Shown here one piece after another: positions 55,136 to 64,000 of a stretch of 64,000 bases of DNA; the first letter of the stretch is position 1; every line of letters begins with the position of its first letter. The position numbers and the translations under genes are program-made. The notes below the pieces were generated by a model that was given only the letters and a program-made list of their open reading frames with translations, was not told where the DNA came from and did no database searches. The stretch is from Ligula intestinalis (taxonomy: Eukaryota > Platyhelminthes > Cestoda > Diphyllobothriidea > Diphyllobothriidae), in NCBI GenBank assembly GCA_036362985.1, contig JAYGXS010000005.1, forward strand, positions 54,264,417-54,328,416. Direction: 5' to 3'.

Positions 55136-56630
55136 TCTTGACCATTAACTGTCCAATCGTATAATATATTAGAACCTGTGCATAGTTTTTTCTCATAAGG
55201 GGTACTGCATTAGGACAAGTCCTTATATTATCCTTATATGTTTTAGCAAAATTGCCTTTCAAAATGGATGCACACAAAAATGATTGTATGTTCGACCATC
55301 GATTTCCATGAATTCTACCAATTGCACCAACAGATTGGTACAGAAGGTGACAGTCTCAAGGAGTAACTTTAAAATGATTGAAGAGGTAGTTAGCGCCAAC
55401 CACACTCTTCACCTCCGCCCGGACTTTTGAAGACCAAACAGGGCCCAGCGTAGACTGCTTTCCCAAATGCAAGCCAAAACGACACCTAACTTGGTCTTCA
55501 GTGACAGTAGATTCTGCGCGGGTACTACTGTATTATCTACCCTCACTCACCCATAGTAGTTGTGAAGACAGGTCCAAGGAGACCGAGACCGATATGGTCA
55601 CTACTACTTTTGACTTTCAATGTAGCCGAGTGTTTTTAGTACTGGTATTCTTTCTGACGCTAAGATTTGTCAGAAGTGACGCTGATTTGCAATCACTGCT
55701 GGGTTTCATACCTCCTTTGTCCTCAGCAAAGAGTGGGAAGGCTAGGCTTATGTTATTTCGAGTAAATACATGTTTTAGGCCCTGAGCACATCAGGGCTTG
55801 CCATGTTTCCAGCCCTCTCAATTCTATTAACCCAGGGTGTGTCATTTTCCACCAGGAATTGGATTAGGAGGACTAAGATAGTGCTGCTACAAGTACTTTC
55901 CTATGCTTAGGTGATAATTCTAATAAACGTACTTACTAAGACCAGTTAGTGGTATATTATGATATGGCCTGTAGGTAACCGGGGTCCAGTATGCCCTCCA
56001 ACGCAAATTTCTCACAAAAAACATAACAAGAATAGGTCACACGCAATACCTTAGGGTGGAAGACTGCAACTATGGGCAGCATGTCCAATGAGCTACAAAA
56101 AAGACGCCAAATGATCCCTCATTCGAAGCGATCCCAGTTTAGTTTGTAGGTGACCTGATAGTTATAGCTTAAATAAACCAATAGGGGGTAGGACTCAGAA
56201 CATACTGAGCAAAACTAACCAACTGAAGTACGTAGAAGAAAATTATTTTGCGAATGAAGAACAGAAAAAGGCTGAGTCAATTTTTACAGACCACTTCCCG
56301 AAAAACTGTCCATAACCCTTAAGAAATTGATTTGTCCTTACGTCTATTTTTGCCAATTTAAAACAGTGCATTATTTGAAGTATCTTTTCCCTGGTGCAAA
56401 TTTGAAGATCGTGTACACAGCAAAATGTAAGGGATCCATTTATTTCGGGCGAGCTCATCAGTTGCTTCGTGTCGTTGCATAAAGTGAATAAAGTAAGAAG
56501 AAATACAAATTAATTTCATACAGAAAAATCGATATAAACAGCAAGCTCGCAGGAAATGGCCAGACGACAATCAATAACGTAAGAAAATTAAACGCTGTGG
56601 ACAGCAATAATGGGAAAAATGTCTAATGGC
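55136..56630. other. Unassigned DNA
   Basis: A 94-codon plus frame (55,501-55,785) has a hydrophobic stretch (VFLVLVFFLTLRFV) and no recognised family. The segment 55,380-55,620 is richer in G and C than its flanks and could be a repeat not otherwise present here. Confidence 0.4.
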
Positions 56631-56870
56631 AGAGTTAGATTCATCACATGCTCCAGTTGTTTACAAAGGTCAGGTTTAAACTTTCGTATGTAAGCTGCCT
56701 CCATGTAGCGTAAGGTGCGAGTTACTAATCCGAAAAAGTGCTCGGAAAAAGGTTTTAGGGTCCACAGAATGGCCTTGTTTCAATAACCAGTTAGGTAAGT
56801 ACTTCTTGGCTCTGGTGGCCAATTGCTTTGCCTTCGCCCTATTTACTTGCATCCGCATTAGGAATTGGTA
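56630..56870 (-). pseudogene. PLE GIY-YIG C-terminal remnant, second lineage
   Basis: The minus strand gives KQLATRAKKYLPNWLLKQGH, then SVDPKTFFRALFRI, and after a frameshift YMEAAYIRKFKPDLCKQLEH. This fits the region after the GIY-YIG motif in the lineage seen at 39.2 kb (basic helix, P-W-L, GHSVD, then an A-x-x-IR-x-x-KP-x-LC motif). Confidence 0.52.
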
Positions 56871-57795
56871 GGTGCTTGGTTGGATTGCAAACTATAAGTT
56901 ATGCAGCAAGTAGCCGTATCTTGATGGCATTTAAGATGTTGTCGACATTAAAGAGCAAGGCAATGAAGACGGGCTTTTCGGAACTGAACGTTCTGTTATC
57001 TTTGGATATAAAGGTTTGTTATACTTCTCTAAGAAGTTATTATTTCTTTCCATGGAAAGTTAAGAACGGATAGGTTAAACATCCTGACCCTGAGTATAAA
57101 GGCAGGCCTAGTACACCATTTTTCTCTTCAAGTTTAAATGAATAGAGGAAAAATGTTTTTATGTCTTCTATAAATTTAATTTTATTGAATTTATTTATTT
57201 GTTAGTACACAAAAACTCATTGAGAAAACGCCGAACCAGTTAATCAGAACTTTAAACTAAATATTGCTTTTTTGCGTTGGACCAGGAAACAGTAAGTACA
57301 AAAGTTGGTATCTTAATATTAGGCTGCACGATATTCAGTATTATAAAACCACCCAAATACTCCTTTCTGCTCCAAAAGAAATTTCAAATTAAGTGAGTAT
57401 TTTTAAGATCGGTCAGCTCCCATAGTCTGCAATGTAATCCTTACTAATAAAAATTACTCGTTTAACTGAATAAAAAAACATCGAACGTTCAAACCACTCT
57501 TTGCAACTAATTTTAATGATCATTAGTGCTGTGCTGAAATGCAAATTAACCGAGGTCTAGCCGTGGGTACGGAAGAAAAAGTACCCAAAAGCCACAATGC
57601 AGTACACTCAGTTTAAAATCGGGTTCCGTGTTCAGGTTAAAACTGTTTGAATAAATGTGATATTTTTTACCTGCTTGCTCCGAATTATGTGTGTAAACTT
57701 ACAAAAATCATCCAGTCGTTCGCCTTAAGTGAAAATAAAATGTAAACGAACTATAAGATAGAGCATTACTGAGAAAGAAATAAAGATGAAGAAGG
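56871..57795. other. Unassigned AT-rich DNA
   Basis: Nothing recognised. Confidence 0.45.
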
Positions 57796-57960
57796 AGAAG
57801 TGGTCACTGGAGACAAGAATTTTATTCGTCTGACGCTTCGAAATCCGTCGTGGATCCCTGATTAGAGACATAAGCATAAACAGTAGCAGGAAAGTACAAT
57901 TAATGCACAGGCAATTGCAGTATTTATAGGATATAGTCACTATTTTACTGCAGAATTATG
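57795..57960 (-). repeat. PLE terminal repeat with TATA box and dead ribozyme
   Basis: The minus strand has TATAAATA (57,921-57,928), then after about 58 bases a hammerhead remnant (57,827-57,870). In it CTGATGA has become CTAATCA and GAAAC has become GAAGC, while the stem II hairpin survives. It belongs to the minus-strand PLE at 58.2-58.7 kb. Confidence 0.65.
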
Positions 57961-57964
57961 ATAT

Positions 57965-58200
57965 ATTGGTGGATTCTATACGAGCGGCATAGGTGAGCGA
58001 GTAAAATTGATCCAAGTGTGACTAAATTCACGGCGCAAGGCAGGTGTTTGTAGCTCAACTGGTAGAGCATTGGCTTCCTATTAAGGCTTTCCCTACTAGG
58101 CGGGTTCAAATTCCGCCGAGCACCTTGACTTTTTCACAGTTTCTTCAACTTAAATTGAGCAAATCTGCTAAACCTCCTTGATGGAATTATTATAATTAAC
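57965..58200 (+). repeat. tRNA-like foldback element (copy 5), inside a PLE
   Basis: The core GTGTTTGTAGCTCAACTGG then TAGAGCATTGG is a good box A, GGGTTCAAATTCC is box B, and GAGCACC closes the stem. Outer words are TTGATCCAAGTGTGACTAAA on the left and ACTTTTTCACAG on the right. The longer right flank, AAATTGAGCAAATCTGC, is the mirror of the left flank of copy 4. It lies between the PLE terminus (57.8-57.96 kb) and the PLE coding remnant (58.2 kb), so it seems to have inserted into the PLE. Confidence 0.7.
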
Positions 58201-58207
58201 GACTTCC

Positions 58208-58721
58208 CTATCGAAAATAATTGCCCACTTGTGTGTTAATGGCTTGATGACTGACGCGCAGGCCGTGATCTACTGAACTTTCATCACACGTGGTGGAATT
58301 GGTGATTGGTCGGTCATCTGGTTCCCCCGTGTTGGCGTAAGACGACGCGGTGGCCTGTGCGGTCTCCAAGTGATGACTTACTTTACCCGAATTGGGCCTC
58401 AGCACCGAATATGGATTGGCTAGATCGTTGTACTTGTTTATAGACTGGGAGCCGTAAACTTTGACTTCAGTAGTTCGCGAGGCCGGGTGTCGTCGGATGG
58501 GCCACAACTTGGGAATTTGCATCATGTTTTCGCACTGCTGCCGTGTGTTCGACAATTCGCGTGGTCAGAAGTCTTCCAGTTTCTCCGATGCAGCTTCTTT
58601 GACCGCACCTGCAACAGATATTTCTTGCTATAGCAGCGGGTCTTTTGGTTTCATTATCTGACGCTTTCCGCTTCTTCTTAATTAGGTCATGGGACTCATG
58701 TTCGCTTGTATTGGCAATCAA
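58208..58721 (-). pseudogene. PLE GIY-YIG endonuclease and C-terminal remnant
   Basis: The upstream frame (58,721-58,467) contains CCRCGQRSCIGETGRLLTTR then IVEHTAAVRKHDANSQVVAH. This is the endonuclease core, in which the usual YIG has become CIG. The overlapping second frame (58,555-58,208) gives SQSINKYNDLANPYSVLRPN, the conserved C-terminal tail. A frameshift near 58,470-58,550 separates them. The upstream end near 58,670 joins directly to the outer part of a plus-strand terminal repeat (TTCGCTTGTATTGGC). Confidence 0.75.
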
Positions 58722-58739
58722 CCATTACATTGATTAGAA

Positions 58740-59560
58740 AAAAATAATTGTTTTGTGTAGCGTTAATTCAGAAAAAAACCGAAGAACTAGTTCAAATGAC
58801 ATAACTCAAGTCTGCAGAGTAAAGAAATCTTATCCATTTTAATACCGGGGTAAATAAAACGACATAAGTAGAACAACTTTTTTTTTAAATAATTCATTTG
58901 TGCCTCTTGCGCTTAAGTATCTTCTAATAATATGTTTAAATTAAACTGTGGATTTTAGCTATTTGTTCCTATTTTGAGTACAGATTTCAGTTTTGGTATA
59001 GATTCCAAAACATTTTAAGTGAATATGCTACATGTCTATATTCCGTTGTACATTGTTTAGGATATGGCTGACGGGAGGCAAAAAAGATTTTGCTTAATTT
59101 CTCTGATAAGTACACCGAAAATATAAAAAGGCTTCACAAGGTTACATGTTGGCTGGTTGGGTACTGAACAGGAAATTTGAACTAAATCAGCCAATGCAAT
59201 TTTAAGCACAGTATCTTGCATTCATCAACAGAAAGCTTTCTCAATAAATTCTCTGTGTGGACTTTAGCTACGCCGCCCGTGAAATTTTACCACACATATC
59301 AATCGAAATCCTTGCAGATATTATGCCCAAAATATTTCAAGTATTAACTCAATTGCTCTGCAACGCCTTCCCGTCTTTCTCTCCGGTCTAATCACTAATT
59401 AGTTTCGCTCATTTGCTAAAGTATAGCGCTTGTTCTTACGCAGAAAAAAGGCGCAGACCAAATCTCAAAATATGTTTGCATCGGGGGAGGTCGAAAGGGC
59501 GATAGTAAGGAGGAGGAGAGAAGATGAGCATACGAAATGGCAATAAATTGCTCTCGATGG
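58740..59560. other. Unassigned AT-rich DNA
   Basis: Nothing recognised; ends where the GC-rich block begins. Confidence 0.45.
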
Positions 59561-60340
59561 AAGCTAACGCTCTACCTACATGCAAGCAGGCAGGCAGGCA
59601 GAGACGCTTACGCACGTACTCGCTGAGTTTAGTTTGACGACTTAACTTGCCGCCCCAGTTCTCGGTCGTTTATTTACAGTGTGTTGACAGTCCTGATAGT
59701 GGTGGTGGTGGTGGTGGTGGTAGAAGTAGTAATAGAAGTATGAACACACACACAGAGAAGCGAAATGCGAGCAGTATGCATGCCTTCCCACATTAACTTT
59801 CGCCTCACCCCCTACCCAGTGGGAGGGCACGTTAATTATTACATATTAAGCTATCCGGTAATTAGCGTCTACCTCCCGCCACAACTCCTTTTTCCCTCTC
59901 TCTCAGCTTCCCGGGGGCAACAGCAGCAGCATAATATCGTCCTCTCTCGCTCTCACACACATTCGACGCAGTGTGTGGGAGGGGGGAGAGAGCAAATCCA
60001 ACGTCGTCGTCACCGTTCACGCGATCGTGACATCAATTTGCTCACAGCGCCAACCAGCCAATAACTTTTGAGAGCGATGCAGCCAGTTGGCTGGCCGACT
60101 GCGCTAACAGGCGGTTGGTGGGTCAGCTTGGCGTGGCACGCGGGGGGGGGGATGAGTGAGAAAGGGAGGATTATGCGCCGCCGCCAGCCGCTAACAAAAT
60201 GCCGCGCAAGCAAGGCCAGCCGCCCCCCCCTCCCCTTCCTGACAGACTGCGGCGAAATAAATGTATGTATGTTATTTCTTCTGGCATGATGTATGCAAGT
60301 AATTAGTGCGATGTAGGCTGTTGGCCGACACACAAAAAAG
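59560..60340. promoter_or_regulatory. GC-rich, CpG-bearing island, possible promoter region
   Basis: About 780 bases with many CG dinucleotides, C- and G-runs, a (GTG)n tract at 59,699-59,721, CAG repeats and a CCAAT box near 60,056. A mirrored ATTGG-like TTGGCTGG follows at about 60,088. It contrasts sharply with AT-rich flanks and shows no similarity to the repeats elsewhere in the window. It may be a promoter or 5' untranslated exon of a gene lying mostly outside or in introns. Frames of 99-107 codons on both strands look like GC-rich chance. Confidence 0.35.
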
Positions 60341-61240
60341 GAGGCATGGGCGATAACTGGGCAGGAGATGACTAGTGCTAGAAGTTAAATCGGAGTTCAT
60401 ACTGCAGTCTTCCGGACTGTATAATCACTACTAGATTCCTTAGGGCTCCTTTTTGTGGGCAAACTTTAAAAGTGAGAGAAAACCACCCTACGCGAGCTTC
60501 TGCACTGTTGTCGTCAAATGCCCAGGTGGTTATCCTAGAAATCAAAAGTAACTGGAGCTGTCTTGCTAGCACGTACGTAAATATAAGTATGTACACGCAA
60601 CATGAGACTTTGGAACAAAGTTGACTACTCTGTTTATTCCGTGTGACTTCTAGAAGTGGCATGAAATCGGGCGCGAGATGATTTGAGAGTTTCTTTCTTT
60701 TAGCGCAAGAATCGCTAGGTCTATTAATTCTGATTTGCCTTATTTTGCTAGAGGACCAGTCGTTTACTAGGCCGTTGATCTCAAGAAGGCGGAAGTTCCA
60801 GTTCTAAAACCTACTTGTGAATATCTTTGCTTGATATTTCAGGCATCTTAACTTCGCGTCCTCGAAGCTTTTTTTAATTATCACTAACATGGAACAAATT
60901 ACTTTCCGTTGAGCCGGATGGGACGCCTTTTTTAAAGCACATTTAAGGTAATAAAAAAAACTGAATGTAAAGCTTAGCATTTTCTGTTTTGGTTGTCAGC
61001 TAGATTAACATTATGACAGATACAACTGAGGTTCCAAATAGAGCTTGCTAACAACCACGCTTTATTAATAATGAACGAGTAACTTATCTCCAGTTTGTTA
61101 CCTGCTAATCCTCGCCCAATATATGCTCGTTTTGTCTTCTGATCCCCTTCAAGTTTAATTAATTCTCCGTTGTAGTCAGAATATATTAAAGCCCACGCCA
61201 GCAGCGAGATGGGCCATGAATTGATTTAAGCCTGGGCGTC
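60341..61240. other. Unassigned DNA
   Basis: Nothing recognised. A 94-codon minus frame has no known motif. Confidence 0.45.
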
Positions 61241-61304
61241 GAATGAGAGCTCAGTTAACCGACGCATCGAGCTGCCGTCCGCATATTTCGCCCTGCACAG
61301 GTAT

Positions 61305-61480
61305 CTACCGACGCACTGGTGGCTTATTGGTCCTTTGCCTCTCCCCTTGCCCCTTTGCCAGAAAAGTGACCGCTTTTTTTCATAAAAATCACTTACTTTC
61401 TTTGCCGATTTTATCTCTGACGGTGGACACCCGCAGAAGTTCGAAAGTTCAGACTAATACAACTATGATTCCGGTGTTCG
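61305..61480 (+). repeat. 5' direct terminal repeat of a PLE
   Basis: TTTTATCTCTGACGGTGGAC, then ACCCGCAGAAGTTCGAAAGTTCAGA, matches 63,265-63,330 (CATCTCTGAAGGTGGACACC and the continuation) in the same orientation. The layout CTGA, hairpin, (G)AAAG, TCAG weakly resembles a hammerhead, but the core boxes do not fit the consensus. Confidence 0.5.
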
Positions 61481-61765
61481 ACACGGCTTCTGCTTCTCAT
61501 ACCATACACATACCTGGGATGCGAACCGTTGCCTCAATTCGTAATATTCAAGCCATTTAACACTTTTACGTATAATGTGGGTACTGAATTGTGGTTGGCG
61601 ATTTAAAATTCAGGTCTGTAAAAGAACCTCACACAGTAAGTACTTGATTTGAGCAAAATTTCCGAAATCAGCTCAGTCTCTGTATTGAGAGCACAGCCAA
61701 ATTTTAACGTACCTGGGAACAAAAAATGGGACACAAAAAACATACGGAACATATGAACAATAAAG

Positions 61766-63091
61766 TTGGAACTACTTAAGGTTATGCAGAGACTGTATAG
61801 CAGGGGGTTGTATAGACTAGCTCAATTACCAAATGATGTTGTGGGACAACTTCTATCCGAACGTTACGATGACAGCGACAAACCACTAAAGTCTGAATAT
61901 CTGCTTGAACTTCTACGGCGCTGCCTCAAAACGTACTTCATGTATGGTGGACAAATGTACGTGCAGCTTTAAGGCACTCCCATGGGCGCACCCCTGTCAG
62001 GCCTGATTGCTGAAGTGGTACTCCAATGGATAGAACACTTGGTCTTCACCAAGTATCAACCGAATTTTCGGGCTCGTTATGTCGATGACAACTTCACCAT
62101 TGTCAAAACATCTGACATTGAGCACCTCAAAGAGTAACTGAGCTCGGTTGATAAAAATATCCAATTCACAATGGAGGTGGAAAGGAATGACCAACTACCC
62201 TTCCTCGTCCTGGTATGCCGGTGTTCGACTGGACTACTGGAAACTACAGTATTCAGACAGGCCACCAACACGAATCAAGTACTGCATTTTAACAGCCATC
62301 ACCCTGTGTGCCACAAACGCAGCTGCGTTTGCACTCCTTTCCAAAGAGTTCACACACACTGCAGCACACCAACCACCAGAAGAGCTGAACAACAACGTCT
62401 TCAGAAACTCTTCCGAGCTAATGGCTACTCAAACTCGTTTTTCAAACAAACCGGACGCCAAGTGAACAGACGACGGCAAGCACAAAAGCAGCCCGAAGTC
62501 TGTAGGGCCATTACCTACATAAAAGGCGTCTTCATAGCAGTCTCACGACTGTTACAACCTGCTGGCGTAGGCATAACCCATCGACCTCAAGTGACAATAC
62601 ACCGCCAGGTGCTGCAACCTAAAGACCGACTGCCTCCTACAGAAACCTCCGCAGTTGTCTACAAGATATTTTTCAATGAGGGAGACCGCAATTAAGTTTA
62701 GGAGACAGGCCGCGAATTGCAAACCCGTCTACACGAGCATAAGCGAATGACCCAGAGACTGGACGCAAACTCGCAACTGGCATCACACATCGTAGAAACT
62801 GGCCGTGACTTCGATCTTCAAGGAGCGACCGTCGTAGGCCGAGGATCATCAAAAGCCGAAAGGCTGACGCTCGAGGCATGGTACTCAGACGCCAACTCGG
62901 TCAACAGGCATCTAGACCTGCCAGCGGCCTACAAAGTATTGCGCTATTACGTGGGAAAGAGCCAGAACGAAGCCAAATCAAATAATGGCAAACAAACAGG
63001 ACTCCACAACGAACCGACCGAAAGAGGAGGCAGTGTTACCAGGGCCCTCTACCGGGTGACAAGGCGGCATAGTAATTGCTGTTTTTGACCC
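61766..63091 (+). pseudogene. PLE polyprotein remnant: reverse transcriptase plus GIY-YIG endonuclease
   Basis: One continuous frame of about 441 codons, interrupted by only four stops (TAA 61,970; TAA 62,135; TAA 62,693; TAG 62,699). In order: MYVQL, stop, GTPMGAPLSGLIAEVVLQW (reverse-transcriptase block 4); FRARYVDDNFTIVKTSDIEH (block 5, catalytic YVDD); IQFTMEVERNDQLPFL; RQATNTNQVLHFNSHHPVCH and KRSCVCTPF (thumb/linker); LQKLFRANGYSNSFFKQ; a VVYKIFFNEGDRN block; then ETGRELQTRLHEHKRMTQRL, DANSQLASHIVETGRDF and EAWYSDANSVNRHLDLP (endonuclease). The last two stops fall exactly in the YxG half of the GIY-YIG motif. The N-terminal part of the reverse transcriptase is missing. It lies between two direct repeats. 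It is the least decayed PLE in the window. Confidence 0.82.
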
Positions 63092-63239
63092 CCAGGTCCA
63101 CTGACAGCTAATTAGCCTACACCACTATAATTGGCCCTCCGACGCCACTGACAGCTAATTGCCCTGCTCCCCCACCCTTTTTCGTTTGCTGGTTCTAACG
63201 CCTTGACAACCTGACGATTTCTGACAGTTTATTGGCCTA

Positions 63240-63360
63240 TGGTTACTATAATTACCCTCTTTTTGGTTGCTTTCTCATCTCTGAAGGTGGACACCTGTAA
63301 AAGTTCTAAAGCTCAGAACAATAAATCAATTGATCTGGTGCTCGATGCGCCTTCTTCCTC
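63240..63360 (+). repeat. 3' direct terminal repeat of a PLE
   Basis: Second copy of the repeat at 61.3-61.48 kb, placed after the reading frame and a spacer that contains two CACTGACAGCTAATT copies (about 63,100 and 63,149). Ends with AATAAATCAATTG, a possible polyadenylation region. Confidence 0.5.
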
Positions 63361-63430
63361 ATCCCTGCAATTACCAATTGTTTATTAAGCGACTATTCTC
63401 CACGCAGACGACCTACGATCGCCAAATGAA

Positions 63431-64000
63431 TGTTTGTATGTTATACATCCTTTAGATGTGGTTGTTGGCCATCCTCTCAAAATTCAAATGCATCTCCACG
63501 TATTGGCAGATGACATGGACCACGTCTCAGCATGATCGTTTGCCAATGGCCTTCTACTAAACGGCCAGAAGTCAGTCTAGTGTGTTTTCCAACTGCGACC
63601 TTCTCTCAGTCCTGAATCCTTAGACATTCTGCCAATTGACGTATCCTCCTTCCACTACCTTAATATTACTCTGAGATCTAATCTTTTATTTAATCCTTAT
63701 ATAAAAACTCTCTTAAATAGAAATTCGTTTCGTAACATTCTATATTATAACCGTCGGTCGCGTTCATATGACACCCTTCAAGTCCTAATCTGGTGATTTA
63801 TAGGTTCCTGTATTCTTCCCTCATTCTCTACTGTTCGCCGGTTATTCTTTCGGCCTTGCTAAAAAAATTGTTGATTTTAAAAAGTATCTTTCGAAAGCTC
63901 TCTTCAGACGCCAGTGTTTCTTATGCTTTTTAGCTGATATTATAATGCAACGACATTTTGAAACTGTCAAACATTTTGCCGACTGCATTCTTAATGAGGT
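63431..64000 (+). pseudogene. CR1-like reverse transcriptase remnant, cut by window edge
   Basis: The pieces HLHVLADDMDHVSA (catalytic box), FANGLLLNGQKSV and SFHYLNITLRSNLLFNPYIK form a consistent series, followed by TLLNRNSFRNILYYNRRSRS and FETVKHFADCILNEV in another frame. They match the FADD block to C-terminal order of CR1-like elements and align with the 41.1-41.5 kb fragment. Stops and frameshifts are present. The element continues beyond the window. Confidence 0.75.

Noticed and set aside
59642..59830. Frame with poly-His
   Set aside because: Product of the (GTG)n microsatellite read on the other strand.
1..64000. CRISPR arrays, bacterial operons, prophage or riboswitches
   Set aside because: None seen. 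Repeats here are dispersed or inverted, with no regularly spaced direct repeats, and the gene structure is eukaryotic.

Overview
The window reads as nuclear DNA of a repeat-rich flatworm, most likely a tapeworm of the diphyllobothriid kind. This is inferred from AT-rich, gene-poor DNA, many Penelope-like element (PLE) and CR1-like retrotransposon remnants, and degenerate TTAGGG telomere-type repeats. No operons, Shine-Dalgarno sites or prokaryotic features are present.

Only one convincing host gene is visible. It is an intronless reading frame at 50,560-52,116 for a 518-residue protein with a weakly RhoGAP-like middle, a Cys-X2-Cys pair motif and a very lysine-rich tail. Four CCAAT boxes lie upstream of it.

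Most other recognisable sequence is mobile DNA. (1) PLE fragments with reverse transcriptase and/or GIY-YIG endonuclease pieces lie near 9-10, 29.9-30.7, 35.9-36.3, 37.3-38.6, 39.2-39.9, 42.7-43.2, 52.4-54.0, 56.6-56.9, 57.8-58.7 and 61.2-63.3 kb. Many of their termini carry hammerhead ribozymes, from near-intact to degenerate, and several have a TATAAATA box about 60-67 bases upstream. (2) CR1-like non-LTR fragments lie at 40.8-41.6, 43.8-44.1, 44.4-45.1, 46.6-47.2, 48.4-48.7 and 63.4-64.0 kb. (3) tRNA-like cores sit between inverted-repeat arms at 14.4, 14.7, 15.1, 22.0, 44.2 and 58.0 kb. (4) A foldback MITE family of 0.7-1 kb with TA-flanked ends lies at 24.0, 28.9 and 54.0 kb, and a different TIR element at 24.8-26.3 kb. 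(5) Older dispersed repeats occur in two or three copies each.

Region by region: 0-8 kb opens with a ribozyme-bearing palindrome and a T-rich repeat, then unassigned DNA. 8.8-10.5 kb is a PLE cluster. 14.4-15.7 kb holds three tRNA-like elements and a PLE end. 17-22 kb holds second copies of early repeats. 23.4-26.5 kb is a nested transposon locus whose unoccupied counterpart is at 34-34.9 kb. 28.8-30.7 kb is a MITE followed by a PLE. 35.9-49.6 kb is a mosaic of PLE, CR1 and tRNA-like pieces. 50-52.3 kb is the host gene. 52.4-58.7 kb is PLE and MITE sequence. 59.6-60.3 kb is a GC-rich island without repeats. 61.2-64 kb ends with the longest PLE and a CR1 fragment.

All positions come from reading by eye. 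Repeat boundaries are approximate, usually to within 5-30 bases.
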